Positions 37,429 through 46,195 are shown, numbered from the stretch's first letter. The stretch: 60,577 nt of DNA from an uncultured Bacteroides sp. (GCA_947074195.1 CAMTOS010000006.1:1-60577); one strand, 5' to 3'. Program-made: numbers and translations. Notes: generated from the letters alone by a model not told the origin.

Positions 37429-37436
37429 TATTTTTG
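37429..37436 (+). promoter_or_regulatory. Candidate -7 element for the HepT/MntA pair
   Basis: TATTTTTG (TAnnTTTG), 40 bases before the first gene of the pair. No -33 at consensus distance. Confidence 0.5.
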
Positions 37437-37476
37437 TGATTCATCAAATGATAACATCATTAATATTGATTAGATA

Positions 37477-37911
37477 ATGGAAGAACAAGATATAAGATGG
37501 GTTCAGCGGTTAGCCAATTATTCAAGAGCTTTATCTAAATTACGGCAGGCAATAGATATTGTTTCAGCAAAACCTGATTTTGTCGAAGCCATAGATGAAT
37601 TACTTCAGGAAGGTGTAATTCAGCGTTTTGAATATACGCATGAACTTGCATGGAAAGTCATGAAGGATTATGCGGAATATCAGGGATATACAGATGTGAA
37701 AGGTTCACGTGATGCAATGCGTAAAGCTTTCGAAATGGGTTTGATTGACGATAAACGCTGGATGAATAGCATAGCTGATCGTAATTTAACATCACATAAT
37801 TATGATGATGAAGTTGCAAATGAGATATTTAGGAATATCGTAAATATATACTATCCGTTATTTGATGAGTTTGAACAGAAAATGAAATCTTTAGAAAAAT
37901 CTAATTTTTAA
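37477..37911 (+). CDS. hepT: HepT-type HEPN toxin (HI0074 family)
   Basis: 144 residues, all helical. It carries the HEPN ribonuclease motif R-x4-H-x-Y: R102, H107 and Y109 in DRNLTSHNYDD. In studied HepT/MntA systems the Tyr of this motif is AMPylated by the partner nucleotidyltransferase, which silences the toxin. The second pattern FEYTHELAWKVMKDY (about 51-65) is the HI0074-branch signature. It is followed by the MntA gene after 2 bases, the usual order. Confidence 0.88.
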   Translation: MEEQDIRWVQRLANYSRALSKLRQAIDIVSAKPDFVEAIDELLQEGVIQRFEYTHELAWKVMKDYAEYQGYTDVKGSRDAMRKAFEMGLIDDKRWMNSIADRNLTSHNYDDEVANEIFRNIVNIYYPLFDEFEQKMKSLEKSNF

Positions 37912-37913
37912 GA

Positions 37914-38216
37914 ATGAAATACGGATTATCAGAAGAAGAAATAAATCAACTTGAAAATCTGTTTTCAGGATTTGATAAAGTAGAGCAGGTAATACTTTAC
38001 GGCTCGAGAGCTAAAGGAACATATAAGCCTTTCTCAGATATTGATATAACCTTAAAGGGTGAATCATTGAACAATGAATATCTTAATTCTATTATCATTG
38101 CTATAGATGATCTCCTGCTTCCTTATCAGTTTGATATTTCTATCTATTCGAAACTGAAGCATCCTGAACTGTTAGATCATATAAATAGAAAAGGTGTTGT
38201 TTTATATTCGAAATGA
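37914..38216 (+). CDS. mntA: MntA-type minimal nucleotidyltransferase antitoxin (HI0073 family)
   Basis: 100 residues of the polymerase-beta-like nucleotidyltransferase fold. The motif G-S-x10-D-x-D is complete (G30, S31, D42, D44) and a third acid lies at D74 in FDIS. This is the exact motif reported for MntA antitoxins that transfer AMP to the HepT tyrosine. It lies 2 bases after hepT and is closed by a strong terminator. Confidence 0.88.
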   Translation: MKYGLSEEEINQLENLFSGFDKVEQVILYGSRAKGTYKPFSDIDITLKGESLNNEYLNSIIIAIDDLLLPYQFDISIYSKLKHPELLDHINRKGVVLYSK

Positions 38217-38233
38217 TTAAAGTCAAAATAAAA

Positions 38234-38277
38234 AAATCAGCCCTGCAAACATTGTGTCTGCAGGGCTGATTTCTTTT
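38234..38277. terminator. Bidirectional terminator after the HepT/MntA pair
   Basis: A perfect 14-bp stem (38234-38247 with 38259-38272), an 11-base loop and a T-rich tail on the plus strand. An A run on the 5' side gives a U tract for the convergent protease gene. Confidence 0.92.
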
Positions 38278-38299
38278 TATATCCTTAGTTCAGTTTCAA

Positions 38300-41203
38300 T
38301 TACTGAAACATAGTATCTTTTGTGTTGAAAAGACGTTTTTCATTGATACGAACTACTTTACCAAGTTTCTTCAATTCTTCCATATCAATCATTTTAGGAT
38401 TACCCATAATAGCAATGGCCATTGGCATATCCTTGATGTTTTCATCATAATAAGCCAACAAATCTTCGAATGTAAGATTGTCAATCTTTGGCAGGTTTTC
38501 GATAGCAGGATCCTGATCATAACCAATGCGCTGATTGTATTGAATTTGCATTGCTTTCTGACGGAACTCAGGTTGAGTAGATAAAGCTTCCTGTCTCATG
38601 TAACTCTTGATATTATCCATACGGTCCGGATTCTGTGGCATGTTACGCAACAAATCCATATATAAAGATACAGCTTCGTTTGCTTTATCATTTTGAGTAC
38701 CGATCTGACCAATAAAGTAAGTTGGGTGACCTGGCAATACCGGACGACCAACCACACCATAAGCAGTATACACCATCGAACGTTTTTCGCGAAGTTCATT
38801 AAGAACAAGTCCGTTAAACGAGCCTGAGAAATATTGATAGAAGGCATCGATCAGTACGTCATCACTCTTGTCATACTCTTTAGTTGGCATGAAGAAGTAA
38901 ATCTGTGCCTGCTCTGCATCATTGTTAGGCAAGAAATAAACAGTATTCTCTTTTACCTCAGCAAGTGGTTTTGGCTGTGGAGATACCGATTCTTTCTCAT
39001 TAGCTACCAATGGCAGATTGTTGCTGAGTACATCGTATACATTATCAAAAGAAAGAGTACCGGTATAGAAAATCTCCGCCTCATAATTGGCTGCACGGTT
39101 GATGTCACCTGTCAGACTTGAGATGTCAAGATCAATAAGCTCTTTATCTGTAAGTTCCTGAATGTATGATGACTGATCACCATAGAATAAGAACTGATTC
39201 AATGCATTACCCAAAACCTGTACGTTATCTTTACGATGCTGGCGGCTACCAATCATGCTACCTTTAATACGGTTCAACTGATTCTCATCCAGTTTAGGCA
39301 TAAAGATCTGACGTGAAAGTAACTGACATGCTTCAATCAGATTGTTTTCATAACCATACATGGTAATTGTCATATAATCATCATTAGCCGATACGCTACA
39401 GGTAATATTCAGATTACCCATCTCTTTTTTCAGTTCCTGTGCATCACAAAGTCCCATGATACCTGCATCATTCATCAAATCGGCAGCGATACCAAGTTTA
39501 GGGAATAACTTCTTACCGGCTCCATAGCGTAATGTAAGTGTAAATACTTCATTCTCAGGATTCAGTGTATAGTATAATTTCGAGCGGTCGTTGATGTTTC
39601 TTGTCTGCACTTCAGCAAAATCCTGGAAGTTTTCTTCTACCTGTCCGATAGGCATAGATTTAAACTGCATTGCATACATTGATTGTTGGCCAACAGGAGG
39701 TTCGATAGGATCATAACCCGGTTTTACAATCTTATCTTTCTTAGCAGGTTTACCTTGTTCAATATTAAGCGTCAGGTAATCGTTGTTCAGGTAAGTTTTA
39801 GCCACACGTTTGATGTCCTCCAAATCGATAGCCATGATTTCCTCTTTGTAAGTCAGCAATCTGCCGAAATCAACATTATTAATAAAACCAGTCATCAGAT
39901 ATGACGCTTTATCTTTATTTGATTCCATCATCAGATCGTATTCGCGGCACATGCTCAGTTTAATTGCCTGAACCAACCACTCATCGATCTCACCTTTAGA
40001 GATTTGCTGTATCGCTTTCAATACTTTTCTTTCGGCGCTTTTGTTCGATTCATAACGACGTTGGGCGTTATCATAAAGAGGCATAACATTGATCATACAA
40101 CGGCCCATTTCTCTTTGAGGATATAAATATGAACCAGCATAAGTCAGTTGTCCGTCAATGCTTAACTTATCGAGTACACCTGTTCCATTGTTATTGCTCA
40201 ATAATGACATTACAATTTCAAGCGCATATTCATCGGGATGGCCGGCAGGAACACCATTGTAAGCAAGACAAAGCGATGGAGTATTACCAATTTTCGCAGA
40301 ATAAGATTTGTTGCCTTTAATATCAGATGTAGGGTATTCTACGCGCTCAGGAGCTGGACGTGCAGGAAGGCGACCGAATGTTGCAGCTATACGGTTGGCA
40401 ATCTGGTCAGTTTTTACATTACCTACTAATACCAATACCATATTCTCAGGCACATACCATTCTTCATAGAATTTAATAAGCTGACTCAGACGAGGATTTT
40501 TCAGGTGTTCGCCAAGACCGAGTACAGAGCGAGAGTAGGGATGTCCTTCGTATGCTTTGCTCATGATGAATTCGTTGCGACTTCTGGCCAGATTGTCTTT
40601 GCTGCGGTTAAACTCTTCGTAAACCGTTTCAAGTTCTGGCTGGAATGTACGGAATACAGGATCTTTGAAACGCTGCGCCGAGATTTCGAGCCATTTATTA
40701 ATCTGATAAGGAGGGAAAGAGTTATGATAATAAGTCATATCCATACCTGTGGCAGCATTTACATCCTTGCCACCCATGCTTTCCATCAGATTCGAAAACT
40801 CATTCGATGTACTTACTTTAGCAGCAGAGACGGTAAGCTGATTGATTTCTTTGCTGATAGCATCTTTTTTAACCGGATCAGTTTCATCGGCCATTTCATC
40901 ATACTTTGCAATGATTTGTTCGTAGATTGGGGCTTCTTCTTCCCAGTTTAGTGAACCGATTTTTTGTGTACCTTTAAATAACATATGCTCCAGGTAGTGA
41001 GCCAGACCGGTATATTCTGCCGGATCGTTTACGGCACCGGTACGAACGCCGACCATTCCCATTACATCGGGTTTAGTTTCGTCTTCCCAAATACAAACAG
41101 TTAGTCCGTTTTTTAGTTTAAATGCTTTCAGGCCCTGAGAATAAGCGGGAGAGACCGCAACAAGGGCAAGCAATAGTAGTGTTAGTTTTTTTCGCAGTTT
41201 CAT
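38300..41203 (-). CDS. M16-family zinc metallopeptidase
   Basis: 967 residues, the size of the pitrilysin/insulinase class with two M16 units fused. A signal peptide ends near PAYSQ (about 23). The first unit carries the inverted zinc motif HYLEH (about 68-72, HxxEH) with the downstream Glu in ETVYEEFNR. The second half (about 520-960) lacks a zinc motif, as normal for the inactive M16 half. It should act in the periplasm or at the outer membrane on peptides. It is monocistronic, divergent from the ECF sigma gene. Confidence 0.93.
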   Translation of the reverse strand: MKLRKKLTLLLLALVAVSPAYSQGLKAFKLKNGLTVCIWEDETKPDVMGMVGVRTGAVNDPAEYTGLAHYLEHMLFKGTQKIGSLNWEEEAPIYEQIIAKYDEMADETDPVKKDAISKEINQLTVSAAKVSTSNEFSNLMESMGGKDVNAATGMDMTYYHNSFPPYQINKWLEISAQRFKDPVFRTFQPELETVYEEFNRSKDNLARSRNEFIMSKAYEGHPYSRSVLGLGEHLKNPRLSQLIKFYEEWYVPENMVLVLVGNVKTDQIANRIAATFGRLPARPAPERVEYPTSDIKGNKSYSAKIGNTPSLCLAYNGVPAGHPDEYALEIVMSLLSNNNGTGVLDKLSIDGQLTYAGSYLYPQREMGRCMINVMPLYDNAQRRYESNKSAERKVLKAIQQISKGEIDEWLVQAIKLSMCREYDLMMESNKDKASYLMTGFINNVDFGRLLTYKEEIMAIDLEDIKRVAKTYLNNDYLTLNIEQGKPAKKDKIVKPGYDPIEPPVGQQSMYAMQFKSMPIGQVEENFQDFAEVQTRNINDRSKLYYTLNPENEVFTLTLRYGAGKKLFPKLGIAADLMNDAGIMGLCDAQELKKEMGNLNITCSVSANDDYMTITMYGYENNLIEACQLLSRQIFMPKLDENQLNRIKGSMIGSRQHRKDNVQVLGNALNQFLFYGDQSSYIQELTDKELIDLDISSLTGDINRAANYEAEIFYTGTLSFDNVYDVLSNNLPLVANEKESVSPQPKPLAEVKENTVYFLPNNDAEQAQIYFFMPTKEYDKSDDVLIDAFYQYFSGSFNGLVLNELREKRSMVYTAYGVVGRPVLPGHPTYFIGQIGTQNDKANEAVSLYMDLLRNMPQNPDRMDNIKSYMRQEALSTQPEFRQKAMQIQYNQRIGYDQDPAIENLPKIDNLTFEDLLAYYDENIKDMPMAIAIMGNPKMIDMEELKKLGKVVRINEKRLFNTKDTMFQ

Positions 41204-41298
41204 AAAATATTAACTTTATATGATTTTGTTATGCCATATATGTCGGACAAATTAAAATAAAATCACACCAGTAATCAAAAATTATAGAAAATAAATGA

Positions 41299-41330
41299 CC
41301 GAAAACTGTCAAAAAGTACCCGAAAACTGT
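41299..41330. promoter_or_regulatory. Direct repeat CCGAAAACTGT x2 between divergent genes
   Basis: An 11-base word CCGAAAACTGT occurs at 41299-41309 and again at 41320-41330, exactly 21 bases apart (two helical turns, same face). It lies between the M16 gene and the ECF sigma gene. This spacing is typical of paired binding sites for a regulator; the regulator is unknown. Confidence 0.5.
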
Positions 41331-41444
41331 TATTTGATAGTTTGCAGCCAAAGTATGAGAGTTTCATTCCTACCCGAATTGCTAATTATCTCTATCATTG
41401 CACCATGTTAGTTACGATACCCGGACCTATAAACTGTGCGAATT

Positions 41445-41948
41445 ATGAAAAGTGTTAGTTTTAAGAAAGATTTACTTGGAATCCAAGATGAATTGTTAAG
41501 GTTTGCATATAAACTTACCTCAGACCGTGATGAAGCTAATGATTTGCTGCAAGAAACATCTTTAAAGGCATTAGACAATGAAGATAAGTACGAAGCAGAT
41601 ACAAATTTTAAAGGTTGGATGTATACCATTATGCGTAACATCTTTATAAATAATTATCGTAAAATTGTACGCGATCAGACTTTTGTGGATCAGACGGATA
41701 ACCTCTATCATCTGAATATGCCGCAGGATTCAGGTTTTGAAAGTGTCATAGGTTCTTACGATTTAAAAGAGATTCATAAAGTAGTGAACTCTTTGCCAAA
41801 AGAATATAAGGTACCTTTCACTATGCATGTATCGGGGTTCAAGTATCGTGAGATAGCCGAAAGATTACGCTTGCCATTGGGCACTGTAAAGAGTCGTATA
41901 TTCTTCACCCGCCAGAAGTTGCAGAGTGAATTAAAAGATTTTGTTTAG
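41445..41948 (+). CDS. ECF-type RNA polymerase sigma factor
   Basis: 167 residues from the ATG at 41445; a GTG three codons earlier is also possible. Region 2 (about 10-75) shows LLRFAYKLTSDRDEANDLLQETSLKAL and FKGWMYTIMRNIFINNYRK. Region 4 (about 110-160) ends in the helix-turn-helix YREIAERLRLPLGTVKSRIFFTRQKL. No anti-sigma gene follows, so it is not a FecI/FecR-type pair. It looks like the conserved stand-alone ECF factor seen widely in Bacteroidales. Confidence 0.92.
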   Translation: MKSVSFKKDLLGIQDELLRFAYKLTSDRDEANDLLQETSLKALDNEDKYEADTNFKGWMYTIMRNIFINNYRKIVRDQTFVDQTDNLYHLNMPQDSGFESVIGSYDLKEIHKVVNSLPKEYKVPFTMHVSGFKYREIAERLRLPLGTVKSRIFFTRQKLQSELKDFV

Positions 41949-42096
41949 GATATATTATTTTGCGTTAGATAGATTATTTATTTAAAGCGTTTACAATAGA
42001 ATTAGTTTTTATTTAAGTTAGAAAGTTTTGATTTTCAGGATGATTTTTATTTAGGTAATATTGTATTAGTTTTCTGTGTTCTAAAATTACAATTTG

Positions 42097-42134
42097 AAAG
42101 GAATAGACTCGTTTTTTGAGTCTATTCCTTTTTT
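42097..42134 (+). terminator. Strong terminator downstream of the sigma gene
   Basis: A perfect 14-bp stem (42097-42110 with 42118-42131), loop GTTTTTT, then TTTTT. It lies 149 bases past the sigma stop. Confidence 0.92.
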
Positions 42135-42214
42135 GTTGTTACAATATGATATTAAACATATCTTTTTAACAAGAAAAACCTTGCTTTCAAGTGTCTATAT
42201 GTCAGATAACTTAA

Positions 42215-42222
42215 TATATTTG
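42215..42222 (+). promoter_or_regulatory. Candidate -7 element for the carboxyltransferase gene
   Basis: TATATTTG (TAnnTTTG), 51 bases before the start codon. No clear -33 element. Confidence 0.6.
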
Positions 42223-42273
42223 CGAATAGAGAGTTAACCTGATTCGCAAATTTATTAGAATCATTAATCTATT

Positions 42274-44049
42274 ATGAAAAAGAAAATTGAATTTAGTCTG
42301 GTCTACAGAGACATGTGGCAGTCTTCCGGGAAATACCAACCCCGATTGGATCAGTTGGTACAAATAGCTCCTCTTATTATTGAAATGGGATGTTTCTCCC
42401 GTGTGGAAACCAATGGCGGGGCTTTCGAACAAGTGAATCTGCTTTATGGTGAAAACCCCAATAAAGCAGTACGTGCCTTTACGAAACCATTCAACGAAGC
42501 GGGTATCAAAACTCATATGCTCGATCGTGGTCTGAATGCACTCCGTATGTATCCGGTTCCGGCCGATGTGCGTAAACTGATGTATAAGGTGAAACATGCA
42601 CAGGGCGTCGATATTACCCGTATATTTTGCGGGTTAAATGAAGTACGAAATATTATTCCATCCATCAAATATGCACTCGAAGCCGGCATGACGCCACAGG
42701 CAACGTTGTGCATTACTTTCTCACCAATCCATACTGTAGAGTATTATAGCGATATCGCCGACCAGCTGATTGCTGCGGGCGCTACTGAAATTTGTCTGAA
42801 AGATATGGCAGGTATCGGTCGTCCGGGCCAGTTGGGGCGATTGGTGAAATCGATTAAAGACAAACATCCTGATGTATTGATTCAGTATCATGGTCACAGT
42901 GGTCCCGGTTTGTCTATGGCTTCCATCCTTGAAGTATGCAACAATGGTGCTGATATCATTGATGTAGCGATGGAACCTATCTCATGGGGAAAAGTTCATC
43001 CTGATGTAATTTCAGTACAAGCCATGCTGAAAGATGAAGGCTTTGATGTGCCCGAAATCAACATGAAGGCCTATATGAAAGCACGCGCTATGACACAGAG
43101 TTTCATCGACGATTTTCTGGGTTATTTCATGGATCCTACCAATAAGCATACTTCATCATTGTTGCTGAAATGCGGCTTACCCGGCGGTATGATGGGTTCG
43201 ATGATGGCCGACCTGAAAGGGGTACATTCGGGCATAAATATGATTCTTCGCGGACGCAATGAACCTGAATTATCTTTGGATGATTTGTTGGTAATGTTAT
43301 TCGACGAAGTGGAATATGTATGGCCTAAACTGGGTTATCCTCCTTTGGTGACTCCTTTCAGCCAGTATGTGAAGAATGTGGCACTGATGAATGTGATGCA
43401 GATGGCCAAAGGCGAAGAACGCTGGACAATGATAGATAACCATACATGGGACATGATTTTAGGTAAGAGTGGCCGTTTGCCTGGTCCGCTTGCTCCTGAA
43501 ATCGTTGAACTTGCCAAATCGAAAGGTTTCGAATTTATCGATATAGATCCGCAATCTAATTATCCGGATGCACTTGATACTTATATCGCCGAAATGAAAG
43601 AAAATGGCTGGGAATTTGGAGAAGACGATGAAGAATTGTTCGAACTTGCCATGCACGATCGCCAGTACCGTGATTATAAATCGGGAGCAGCGAAGAAGCG
43701 TTTTGAAGACGATTTGCAACGTGCCAAAGATGCTGAAATGGCAAAATCAGGCTTATCTGATGCCGAAATAAAGAAAGTAAAACGTGCTAAGGCCGATCCT
43801 ATTGTTGCTCCAAGCAACGGACAGGTATTATGGGAAGTTTCTGTAGAAGGACCATCTATCGCTCCGTTTGTGGGCAGTAAATATCAGCACGACCAGGTGT
43901 TCTGTTATTTATCTACACCATGGGGCGAATACGATAAGATTCTGACCGGTTTCACAGGTCGGGTAGTAGAAATTTGTGCACCTCAGGGCAGCACAGTTCG
44001 CAAAGGCGATATTATTGCCTATTTACAGCGAACAGACATTTGCGCATGA
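42274..44049 (+). CDS. Pyruvate carboxylase B / oxaloacetate decarboxylase alpha-like carboxyltransferase
   Basis: 591 residues. The TIM-barrel carboxyltransferase domain (about 1-300) has the metal ligands: Asp in YRDMWQS (D13), Lys in EICLKDMAG (K176, the usually carbamylated residue) and His-x-His in QYHGHSGPG (H206, H208). The conserved carboxylase region follows (about 310-500). The C-terminal segment (about 511-591) has the fold pattern of a biotinyl/lipoyl domain (FTGRVVEICAPQGSTVRKGDIIAYL), but the biotin site normally reading MKM reads WGE (about 550-552), so the biotin lysine is absent. It may use biotin on another protein. No biotin carboxylase or membrane subunit gene is adjacent. 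Confidence 0.85.
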   Translation: MKKKIEFSLVYRDMWQSSGKYQPRLDQLVQIAPLIIEMGCFSRVETNGGAFEQVNLLYGENPNKAVRAFTKPFNEAGIKTHMLDRGLNALRMYPVPADVRKLMYKVKHAQGVDITRIFCGLNEVRNIIPSIKYALEAGMTPQATLCITFSPIHTVEYYSDIADQLIAAGATEICLKDMAGIGRPGQLGRLVKSIKDKHPDVLIQYHGHSGPGLSMASILEVCNNGADIIDVAMEPISWGKVHPDVISVQAMLKDEGFDVPEINMKAYMKARAMTQSFIDDFLGYFMDPTNKHTSSLLLKCGLPGGMMGSMMADLKGVHSGINMILRGRNEPELSLDDLLVMLFDEVEYVWPKLGYPPLVTPFSQYVKNVALMNVMQMAKGEERWTMIDNHTWDMILGKSGRLPGPLAPEIVELAKSKGFEFIDIDPQSNYPDALDTYIAEMKENGWEFGEDDEELFELAMHDRQYRDYKSGAAKKRFEDDLQRAKDAEMAKSGLSDAEIKKVKRAKADPIVAPSNGQVLWEVSVEGPSIAPFVGSKYQHDQVFCYLSTPWGEYDKILTGFTGRVVEICAPQGSTVRKGDIIAYLQRTDICA

Positions 44050-44097
44050 CAAACCCCAATATCTCTTTGTAATTATCTCTTTTTTTGTAGATGATAG

Positions 44098-44135
44098 TCC
44101 GGTGCTACACGTGGTGTGCGGTGCCGGATTTTTTT
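44098..44135 (+). terminator. Terminator of the carboxyltransferase gene
   Basis: An imperfect stem (TCCGGTGCT with its G-T-rich complement ending GGTGCCGGA) followed by seven T residues. It overlaps the stop of the convergent T9SS plug gene at 44134. Confidence 0.7.
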
Positions 44136-45414
44136 ATGGTTTATAGCGGACTTGCTGAATGCCGATGAGCTGGTCATATCTGTCGCCTGTCGCACGGTAA
44201 TAAACCATGATAAGATACTCATTTTCAGTTTCCGAGAAGTTGCCCTCAATAGGTCCGGCCTCACCTTTTGTGCTTCCGGGAGGTACATATAAATACTGAT
44301 AGTTATACGATCCTTGTTTCAGAAATTGCACGTTTTCATAGCAATAGGTATCCCAGTTAAACTTCATTTCCGTGCGCTGAGTAAAATCATCATAGGTAAA
44401 TGCCCCTTCCAGATAAACGTTGCCCGATTTGAAAGGCGAGTCATGACCAAGCGCAAAATGCACGAAGAAATAATCGGCCTCAATACTATCGTCAGTGGCA
44501 TCGTCATAACGCACCAGATAATGCCCGTTATGATCGTAGTTATAGCTATAGGTATAGTTGCGCAACTTATCTTCGAAAAGCGTGGCATGATAATAGGGGG
44601 CGAAATACTCAAAATGATCTATATTCAACCCTATATGGCGTGTACTTACCGTTTCGAAGCGGCGGTATTCATTACCGGCCTGAAAGATAAGTGCCCGGTT
44701 ATGTTCATATTTCAGCTGATCGGCCAGAATGTAAGTTGGTTGCACATTGGTCACACAATTATCGGTACGTCCATTTTGCATTACACGGACTTTCACATTT
44801 TGTTGCGGATTACGGAGCTGCACCCCTTTATGATTTATCGTAAAGCTCACCTGCTGATGACCTTTATTATTATCTATCAAAGTATTGGCCGATACGCTGG
44901 CATCAATCTTAACTTTCGGTTCAACAATCGAGAAATAAGCCCTGAAGACAGGTTTCTCATTGTTATCATCATCGAATACAGAAATGCGGTAATTTCCCGA
45001 TAATTTCAGAGAAACATTGTCGTTGGGTAACTCAAACCGATAATTTGTATAAGGAACAGTCGTATTGATAGATGTAGCATAATCGTCTATATAATTCGTA
45101 GAAAAACCATCCATAAAATCGAATTGTGAAATGTTTGATGGCTTATATGCCGCATCACAATGTTCTATTTCATAATAATACCGATGATATTCGTGCGACA
45201 ACTGGTCGAAAGAGATTTCAAGATATTCGTCACTATTGAGTTCGATAACAGGGGAGGAGTCAAACTCTGCATTTTTCAGTACTTGTATGGTCTCTATAAG
45301 CGGCGCCAGTACTTCAGTGCGCTGCGCATTGCTTTCTACCGGAACCGATAAAAAGAAAGAAAGAAGTCCCATCGGTATTATCGATGATTTCAGACAAGTA
45401 CAGAACGATTTCAT
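44134..45414 (-). CDS. Type IX secretion system plug protein (DUF5103)
   Basis: 426 residues. A signal peptide ends near ESNAQ (about 30). The body matches the T9SS plug / DUF5103 family by its Tyr/Asp-rich start (DEYLEISFDQLSHEYHRYYYEIEHCDAAYKPSNISQFDFMDGF), the central PTYILADQLKY and RRFETVST segments, and the closing YCYENVQFLKQGSYNYQYLYV and EGNFSETENEYLIMVYYR. By family knowledge it plugs the translocon channel of the T9SS. The rest of the T9SS machinery is not in the window. It follows the OmpA-family gene by 49 bases with a palindrome in between. Confidence 0.85.
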   Translation of the reverse strand: MKSFCTCLKSSIIPMGLLSFFLSVPVESNAQRTEVLAPLIETIQVLKNAEFDSSPVIELNSDEYLEISFDQLSHEYHRYYYEIEHCDAAYKPSNISQFDFMDGFSTNYIDDYATSINTTVPYTNYRFELPNDNVSLKLSGNYRISVFDDDNNEKPVFRAYFSIVEPKVKIDASVSANTLIDNNKGHQQVSFTINHKGVQLRNPQQNVKVRVMQNGRTDNCVTNVQPTYILADQLKYEHNRALIFQAGNEYRRFETVSTRHIGLNIDHFEYFAPYYHATLFEDKLRNYTYSYNYDHNGHYLVRYDDATDDSIEADYFFVHFALGHDSPFKSGNVYLEGAFTYDDFTQRTEMKFNWDTYCYENVQFLKQGSYNYQYLYVPPGSTKGEAGPIEGNFSETENEYLIMVYYRATGDRYDQLIGIQQVRYKP

Positions 45415-45430
45415 CTTAAATGATTATAAG

Positions 45431-45458
45431 GTAAGGGCGTAAATGAATACGCCCTTAC
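45431..45458. repeat. REP-like palindrome
   Basis: A perfect 11-bp inverted repeat GTAAGGGCGTA / TACGCCCTTAC with loop AATGAA in the 49-base gap between the OmpA-family gene and the plug gene. No T run follows on the minus strand, so it does not look like a terminator there. GGGCGTA-type palindromes recur in some Bacteroidales genomes; no second copy was seen in this window. Confidence 0.55.
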
Positions 45459-45463
45459 AGTTT

Positions 45464-46138
45464 TTAATACCCTGCTTCAGCATTTTTAATCATCTGTTCG
45501 CTGGCATACATATAGATGTCAACGCGACGATTTTCTGCTGCACTCCATGAGTCATTATATTGAGTATAACCCACACCCTCTACGGTTTTAAGTTCGCTAT
45601 AAGGCACACCGCAAGTTCTTAAATAACCGGCCACAGCATCAGCACGTTGTTGCGATACTTTCATATTGGCTTCATAAGTACCTACTTTATCAGTATGTCC
45701 TACAATAGATACATCGATCGTTGGATCTTTTTTAAGAACATTGGCCAGATCAGAAAGCGATTGTTTTGCCTGTTCACTAAGTACAGAAGAGTTAAAACCA
45801 AACAGAATACCTGAACTGAAAGTCACCTGAACAGCAGCAAGACCATTGTTATCGGTTACTTCCTGAACCTGAGCACCGGGGATTTCTGCTACAGCTTCGG
45901 CATTCTTTTGCATTTTACGGCCAATCAGAGCACCTGCAGTACCACCTACGGCTGTACCTACAGAAGCACCGATAAGGGCACCTTTACCACCGCCGGCAAT
46001 ACCGCCGATAATTGCACCAAGTGCAGCACCTCCGCCACCACCAATCATACCACCTTTTGCAGTCTGATTTAAGGATCCGCAACTGCTCACTAAAAGTGCT
46101 GCGCTAAGTACGGCAGCGGTCATTTTCATCTTTTTCAT
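45464..46138 (-). CDS. OmpA-family lipoprotein with glycine-zipper domain (YiaD-like)
   Basis: 224 residues. A lipoprotein signal ends in VSSC (about 20). A glycine-zipper segment follows (about 28-75: GGMIGGGGGAALGAIIGGIAGGG), then a C-terminal OmpA domain (about 105-215) with the peptidoglycan-binding pattern DVSIVGHTDKVGTYEANMKVSQQRADAVAGYL and ENRRVDIY. It should tie the outer membrane to peptidoglycan. The gene precedes the plug gene in the same direction. Confidence 0.9.
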   Translation of the reverse strand: MKKMKMTAAVLSAALLVSSCGSLNQTAKGGMIGGGGGAALGAIIGGIAGGGKGALIGASVGTAVGGTAGALIGRKMQKNAEAVAEIPGAQVQEVTDNNGLAAVQVTFSSGILFGFNSSVLSEQAKQSLSDLANVLKKDPTIDVSIVGHTDKVGTYEANMKVSQQRADAVAGYLRTCGVPYSELKTVEGVGYTQYNDSWSAAENRRVDIYMYASEQMIKNAEAGY

Positions 46139-46187
46139 ATCACTATGAATTAATAAGTTAATAAATGGTTTAGTTAATTATATTCGG

Positions 46188-46195
46188 CAAATATA
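46188..46195 (-). promoter_or_regulatory. Candidate -7 element for the OmpA-family gene
   Basis: The minus strand reads TATATTTG, 50 bases before the start codon. No -33 TTTG at consensus spacing. Confidence 0.6.

Larger units (their letters stand above)
41949..42273 (+). other. Intergenic region with long 3' segment of the sigma gene
   Basis: 325 bases with no gene visible. The stretch 41949-42096 is AT-rich and T-rich before the terminator at 42097, so the sigma transcript would carry a 3' UTR of about 150 bases. Then comes the promoter region of the carboxyltransferase gene. Confidence 0.5.

Noticed and set aside
40505..40951. 148-residue frame on the plus strand
   Set aside because: Antisense to the M16 protease; composition of a shadow frame.
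42274..44049. Possibility that the missing biotin lysine is caused by a frameshift
   Set aside because: The frame is continuous to a normal stop, the residues after the site keep the biotinyl fold pattern, and a terminator follows; a substitution is more likely than an error.
44314..45003. Long open frame (229 residues) on the plus strand
   Set aside because: It lies wholly antisense to the T9SS plug gene, whose sequence is clearly conserved in type; the antisense frame has no recognisable domain.
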